64,000 nt of DNA, from NCBI RefSeq assembly GCF_030052815.1, contig NC_079510.1:25976823-26040822 (forward strand), read 5' to 3'. The position numbers and the translations under genes were made by a program. This stretch comes from Hevea brasiliensis. Taxonomy: Eukaryota > Streptophyta > Magnoliopsida > Malpighiales > Euphorbiaceae. Shown piece after piece: positions 60,701 through 64,000 of the stretch (the stretch's first letter is position 1; each line of letters begins with the position of its first letter). Below the pieces are notes generated by a model. The model saw nothing but the letters and a program-made list of their open reading frames with translations. It was not told the origin of the DNA and did not search any database.

Positions 60701-62025
60701 TAAGAAAATGTGCAAACCTTGTGAGGCTGCCACGTTGGCTTTATAATGTCATGTCACTTAGAGAGCTAACAATTGAACGCTGCCCAGGTCTTGCTTTATT
60801 TCCAAATGTGGGTTTGCCATCTATGCTGAGAGTGATTCGGATTAGGAAATCGAATGCTCTAGTTCCTTTCCCTGTTCAGGTGATACCTAGCAGCAGGTGT
60901 CTTGAAGAGTTGGAAATTGACCAGTGCGATTCTTTGATGTCCTTTGGAAGAGGACAATTACCTCCAACTCTAAAAAGACTAGAAATAAAATCTTGCAAGA
61001 ATTTGCAGAGCTTGCTAGACGAAGGAGAAGGTTCTTCTTTACTAACCAGCTGCGCTGGCAACACATCTAATCTTGAATTTTTGTCAGTTTACAACTGCCA
61101 GTCTCTTACATCCTTATCGAGGGGCAAGCTACCTGCTTCTCTTATACACCTAAAGGTTCATACTTGTCCAGAGCTTACATCTTTATCACCAAGAGGCAGC
61201 TTACCGACAAAACTACAAGACTTGGAGGTTCTCAATTGTTCAAAACTGGAGTCAATCACTGAGAGGTTTACCAACAATTCTCTTGGACGTATTGTGATCC
61301 GAAGTTGCAAAAATCTTAAATCTTTACCAGATGACCTTCACAAGGTCATGAATCTTCATGAAATTTTTATAACAGATTGTGCAGTTCTTGTTTGCTTCCC
61401 TCGTGGGGGGTTGCCCATTGCTTATTTGAAAAACCTCTGGATCCAAGGCTGTGAGAAACTTGAGGCTCTTCCTGATAACATGCACAACCTTGCATCTCTT
61501 CAAGAATTGAGGATAGATGATTGTCCACGCATTGATTCCTTTCCAGAAGACGGCTTCCCGACCAACCTAACAACACTTCGGATTTACAAGCTCAAGATTT
61601 GCAAGCAACTGTTTGAATGGGGGTTGTACAGATTTACCGCTCTTAAAGAGCTTGATATTCAAGGTGGATGCCCTGATGTGGTGTCTTTTCCACAGGATAA
61701 GATAGGAATGATGCTGCCTTCCTCTTTAACCGTCCTGTTTATTAAGGACTTCACAAGTCTGGTATCTCTTTCCACCAATGGATTTCAGAACCTCAACTCA
61801 CTGGAATATCTGCATATCTCAAGTTGCCCTAAGCTTGCCTCCTTTCCAAAGAACACTCTGCCTCGCTCACTTTTGCAACTGATCATCAATGGTTGTCCTC
61901 TACTAAAACGAAGGTGCCAGAAGGGTAAGGGGCAAGAGTGGTCAAAGATAGCTCACATTCCTTATGTCACTATAGATGGAATGATAAATGGAAGACCTCT
62001 TTTCGGCTCAGGTAAAATCAGTTGA
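57694..62025 (+). CDS. CC-NB-ARC-LRR disease resistance protein (RPP13-like protein 1 type), with one in-frame stop
   Basis: This is an intracellular immune receptor of the CNL class, which senses pathogen effectors and triggers defence. The start ATG at 57694 gives MSFIGEAALSALVQAL, typical of the family. The frame is 1,443 codons plus stop. The Rx-like coiled coil has VEDILDEF at residues 79-86. P-loop GMGGVGKTT is at 208-216, kinase 2 LIVLDDVW at about 282-289, RNBS-B VIVTTRD, GGLPLA at 373-378, CFAYCAILPKDHEF, and MHD at 497-499. About 850 residues of LRRs follow from residue ~586, the later ones Cys-rich (C-PxLxSLPxxxLP spacing). The single lesion is TAG at 58258-58260 (codon 189), after YGRDEDKRKIL, where Glu or Gln is usual. 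All other motifs are intact. It could be a recent pseudogene, a natural null allele or a sequencing error. Confidence 0.92.
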
Positions 62026-63292
62026 CATATAACTTTAGCTATTAGAAAACTGAAAAGCTGTGTGGCTTTTTGGATGCCTTTTTTTAATGTGGTAGAAAAA
62101 CTGATGATATTATTTCATAAGGGTATGCATATTTATGTGCAAGATTTCCTAAGATTAGGCTAACTATTTAGGTAGATATACATATCTAATCCTATAATCA
62201 AGCTAATAGAGAATCTATAGATTTGTTTCCTAATCCTACAACTTCTGTAACACTTTTTATTGACATTGTAGTGAATATTGATTATTTAATTAATTATATG
62301 ATACAATGGTATGTTTGCAGTTAAGATAGATCTGCATCAGCATACAACATTTCGTTAAATATGTCAAATTTTGAAAGTTCATATACTTTAGTTTGTCCAC
62401 TTCAATGCCTTTTAATACCGTTTCTTTCTTCCTCCTTTTTCTTTTCTATTTTTCTATTTTCCTCTAAGCATGATTCAGTTCCAAATAGCTACTTTTAATG
62501 CAAGACTTGCAACTGCAGTTTTCAATTATAATTTGGTTTGCAAGGTCCTCTATATGCCAAGACAATGATTATAGGGATAAGAACGTAGAGAGCCCTTGAA
62601 CTTTACTGATTTTTCTAATGAAGTCCTCAAAACTTTTTTTTTCCCTATCAAATGTGTATTCATAATTTTTAAAATCATTTAAATGAATCCTCATTACCAA
62701 ATTATTCTAAACAATAACTAAAATTTGCTATTTCAAATTCTTTAAGGTAAATTTAATATAATAATACGACAAATAAACATTATTTTAAACTTTTGATGCC
62801 TTAACACTCGGAAACTTGAAAATAAAAATATTGCAACATATTGCCAATTGGGTTTTTTGTTGTCCAAAATTTTCATATTTTTATATTTTACCCATTTTTT
62901 TTCTGGCAATAAACATATAACCTGATATGCATTCTTCATTTCTTTTTTTGGGTCAAATGCATTTGAACAACTAGGGCTGTTGACAGTAAAATTTTGGCTA
63001 TGAAGGACTGATATAGATTGTTTGAGGAAGTATGAGGACTTGATTGATGAAAAATAAAGTTTGAGGACTCAATTAGAATTGTAAGTAAAGTTTGAGTGCT
63101 TTATGTGTAATTGTTCCTTATTTCATTAAAGGATGCTCACAGTTGAATTCCTTATTGTCTATGAAAACATAGATGTACTTATGTATTTCAATTGTCCATT
63201 TAAATTCAATAATAAATTTCTGATTTTCCTGTGTAGGAATACGTGGTGGCCAAAGAAGTGGCTTTTTGAGAAGGTTGCTGAATAATATGTAA
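62012..63292 (+). other. Possible final intron and short C-terminal exon of the resistance gene
   Basis: A strong donor CAG|GTAAAA lies at 62011/62012, five codons before the TGA of the main frame. A pyrimidine-rich acceptor TTTTCCTGTGTAG ends at 63236. Joining them continues the frame as GIRGGQRSGFLRRLLNNM and a TAA at 63290-63292. Introns near or after the stop codon are common in this gene class, but no transcript is available here. The unspliced form ends at 62025 and is equally reasonable. Confidence 0.4.
62576..63120. mobile_element. MITE-like element with ~65 bp imperfect inverted ends
   Basis: The left end around GAACTTTACTGATTTTTCTA and GAAGTCCTCAAAACTTT is the imperfect reverse complement of the right end around AAAGTTTGAGGACTCAATTA and AAGTAAAGTTTGAG. 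The element is about 0.55 kb, AT-rich and without coding potential. Exact ends and target duplication are not clear. It lies in the 3' flank, or inside the putative last intron, of the resistance gene. Confidence 0.5.
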
Positions 63293-64000
63293 TGTGTGTT
63301 ATTTATCCTGTCATTGGTACTTCAGAGGAACTACATGGGGAGGTAGATTGATTTTCCATTACTTTTGCATCTTCACTAACATGCAATGCAATGATACTGA
63401 AGCTTGGAAACCTTATTGCTGGTGGACCTTCAGTTACACATGATGTAAACCATGAACTTGCAACAAATTATTATATATTGAATAACAGCTATAACAGATT
63501 ATTGCTGTTGGACCTTCTGGTTAATCTTTTGCAATAGATTATTATGGAATAATTGCACTAAATGCAAAATAACCTGAATGACCTTCAATAGTTTGTTTTT
63601 AAATTGAAAATTTCTAATTTGACTATGTTGGCCAAGTGGGGCGACTGATTATTACATTATTTTTCTATTTTATTAGTTTCAAAAGAGGAGAAAGTATATA
63701 AAATTTTTTCTTACTTATGTTATATAATATTAATATTAATATTCATTTTTATTTATATGAATAAATTTATTATTATAAAAAAATTTTATTTTAAGTATTT
63801 TTTATTTTAAGTAATTAAATAACAATTTATTATTATAACAAATTATTATTAAATTTATCATTTATCAATAATATAACTATTAAATCATGGTTGAACCTTA
63901 AATCTTTAATCATTTATTGCTACTGGTTTAATGACCGAGCTAAGTTTAAAAATCTTGATAATATCATTTTTTTAGTTGTGTTATTTTTAATTTGATTTAA
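63293..64000. other. 3' flanking AT-rich sequence
   Basis: No ORF or RNA gene is seen. Possible 3' UTR sequence extends from 63293. Near-consensus poly(A) elements such as GAATAA (63480 and 63547) are present but not decisive. From about 63700 the sequence is mostly A and T. Confidence 0.5.

Noticed and set aside
58257..61576. Antisense ORFs within the resistance gene
   Set aside because: They are shadows of the strongly coding plus strand.

Overview
This is a 64 kb window of an AT-rich eudicot nuclear genome. Plant-type Ty3/gypsy and Ty1/copia elements primed by initiator-Met tRNA, plus a coiled-coil NB-ARC LRR resistance gene, support this. The LTR families look like those of Malpighiales such as Hevea or Manihot, but that placement is only an impression. 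I see no rRNA, tRNA or CRISPR. About 55 kb is transposon-derived and the one substantial host gene lies at the right end.

Layout. 1-7206: a copia gag scrap, then a decayed plus-strand copia element with 5' LTR, gag and pol but no 3' LTR. 7207-10430: the first coding exon, leader and probable promoter of an ABCF1-like gene on the minus strand, split by a gypsy solo LTR with TTGGC target duplications. 10431-12500: an Athila/Ogre-like solo LTR inside an older DNA-transposon-like repeat. 12880-16345: a 3.4 kb AT-rich near-palindrome. 16784-17390: a tandem TRIM element with three LTRs. 17409-30448: a gypsy LTR (A) invaded by a minus-strand gypsy chromovirus (B), whose 5' LTR is fused to a second A-family LTR.

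30046-56077 is a nested stack. A chimeric gypsy remnant (LTR end, gag start and RT/RNase H fused to an inverted LTR piece, J) was hit by a copia LTR in minus orientation (I, TSD TCACC). I was hit by a copia LTR in plus orientation (H, TSD TTAAC). About 4 kb of this was then tandemly duplicated. The second copy later received two gypsy solo LTRs (K, TSD CTAGT; G, TSD ATTTT), and G was hit by a nearly intact copia element (C, TSD ACAAG). The exact TSDs give an unusually clear order of events.

57486-63292: an RPP13-like CC-NB-ARC-LRR gene on the plus strand, uninterrupted except for one in-frame TAG between the CC and NB-ARC domains. It has an overlapping upstream ORF, a possible C-terminal exon after a 1.2 kb intron, and a MITE-like element inside that putative intron. 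The rest of the window is AT-rich intergenic DNA.
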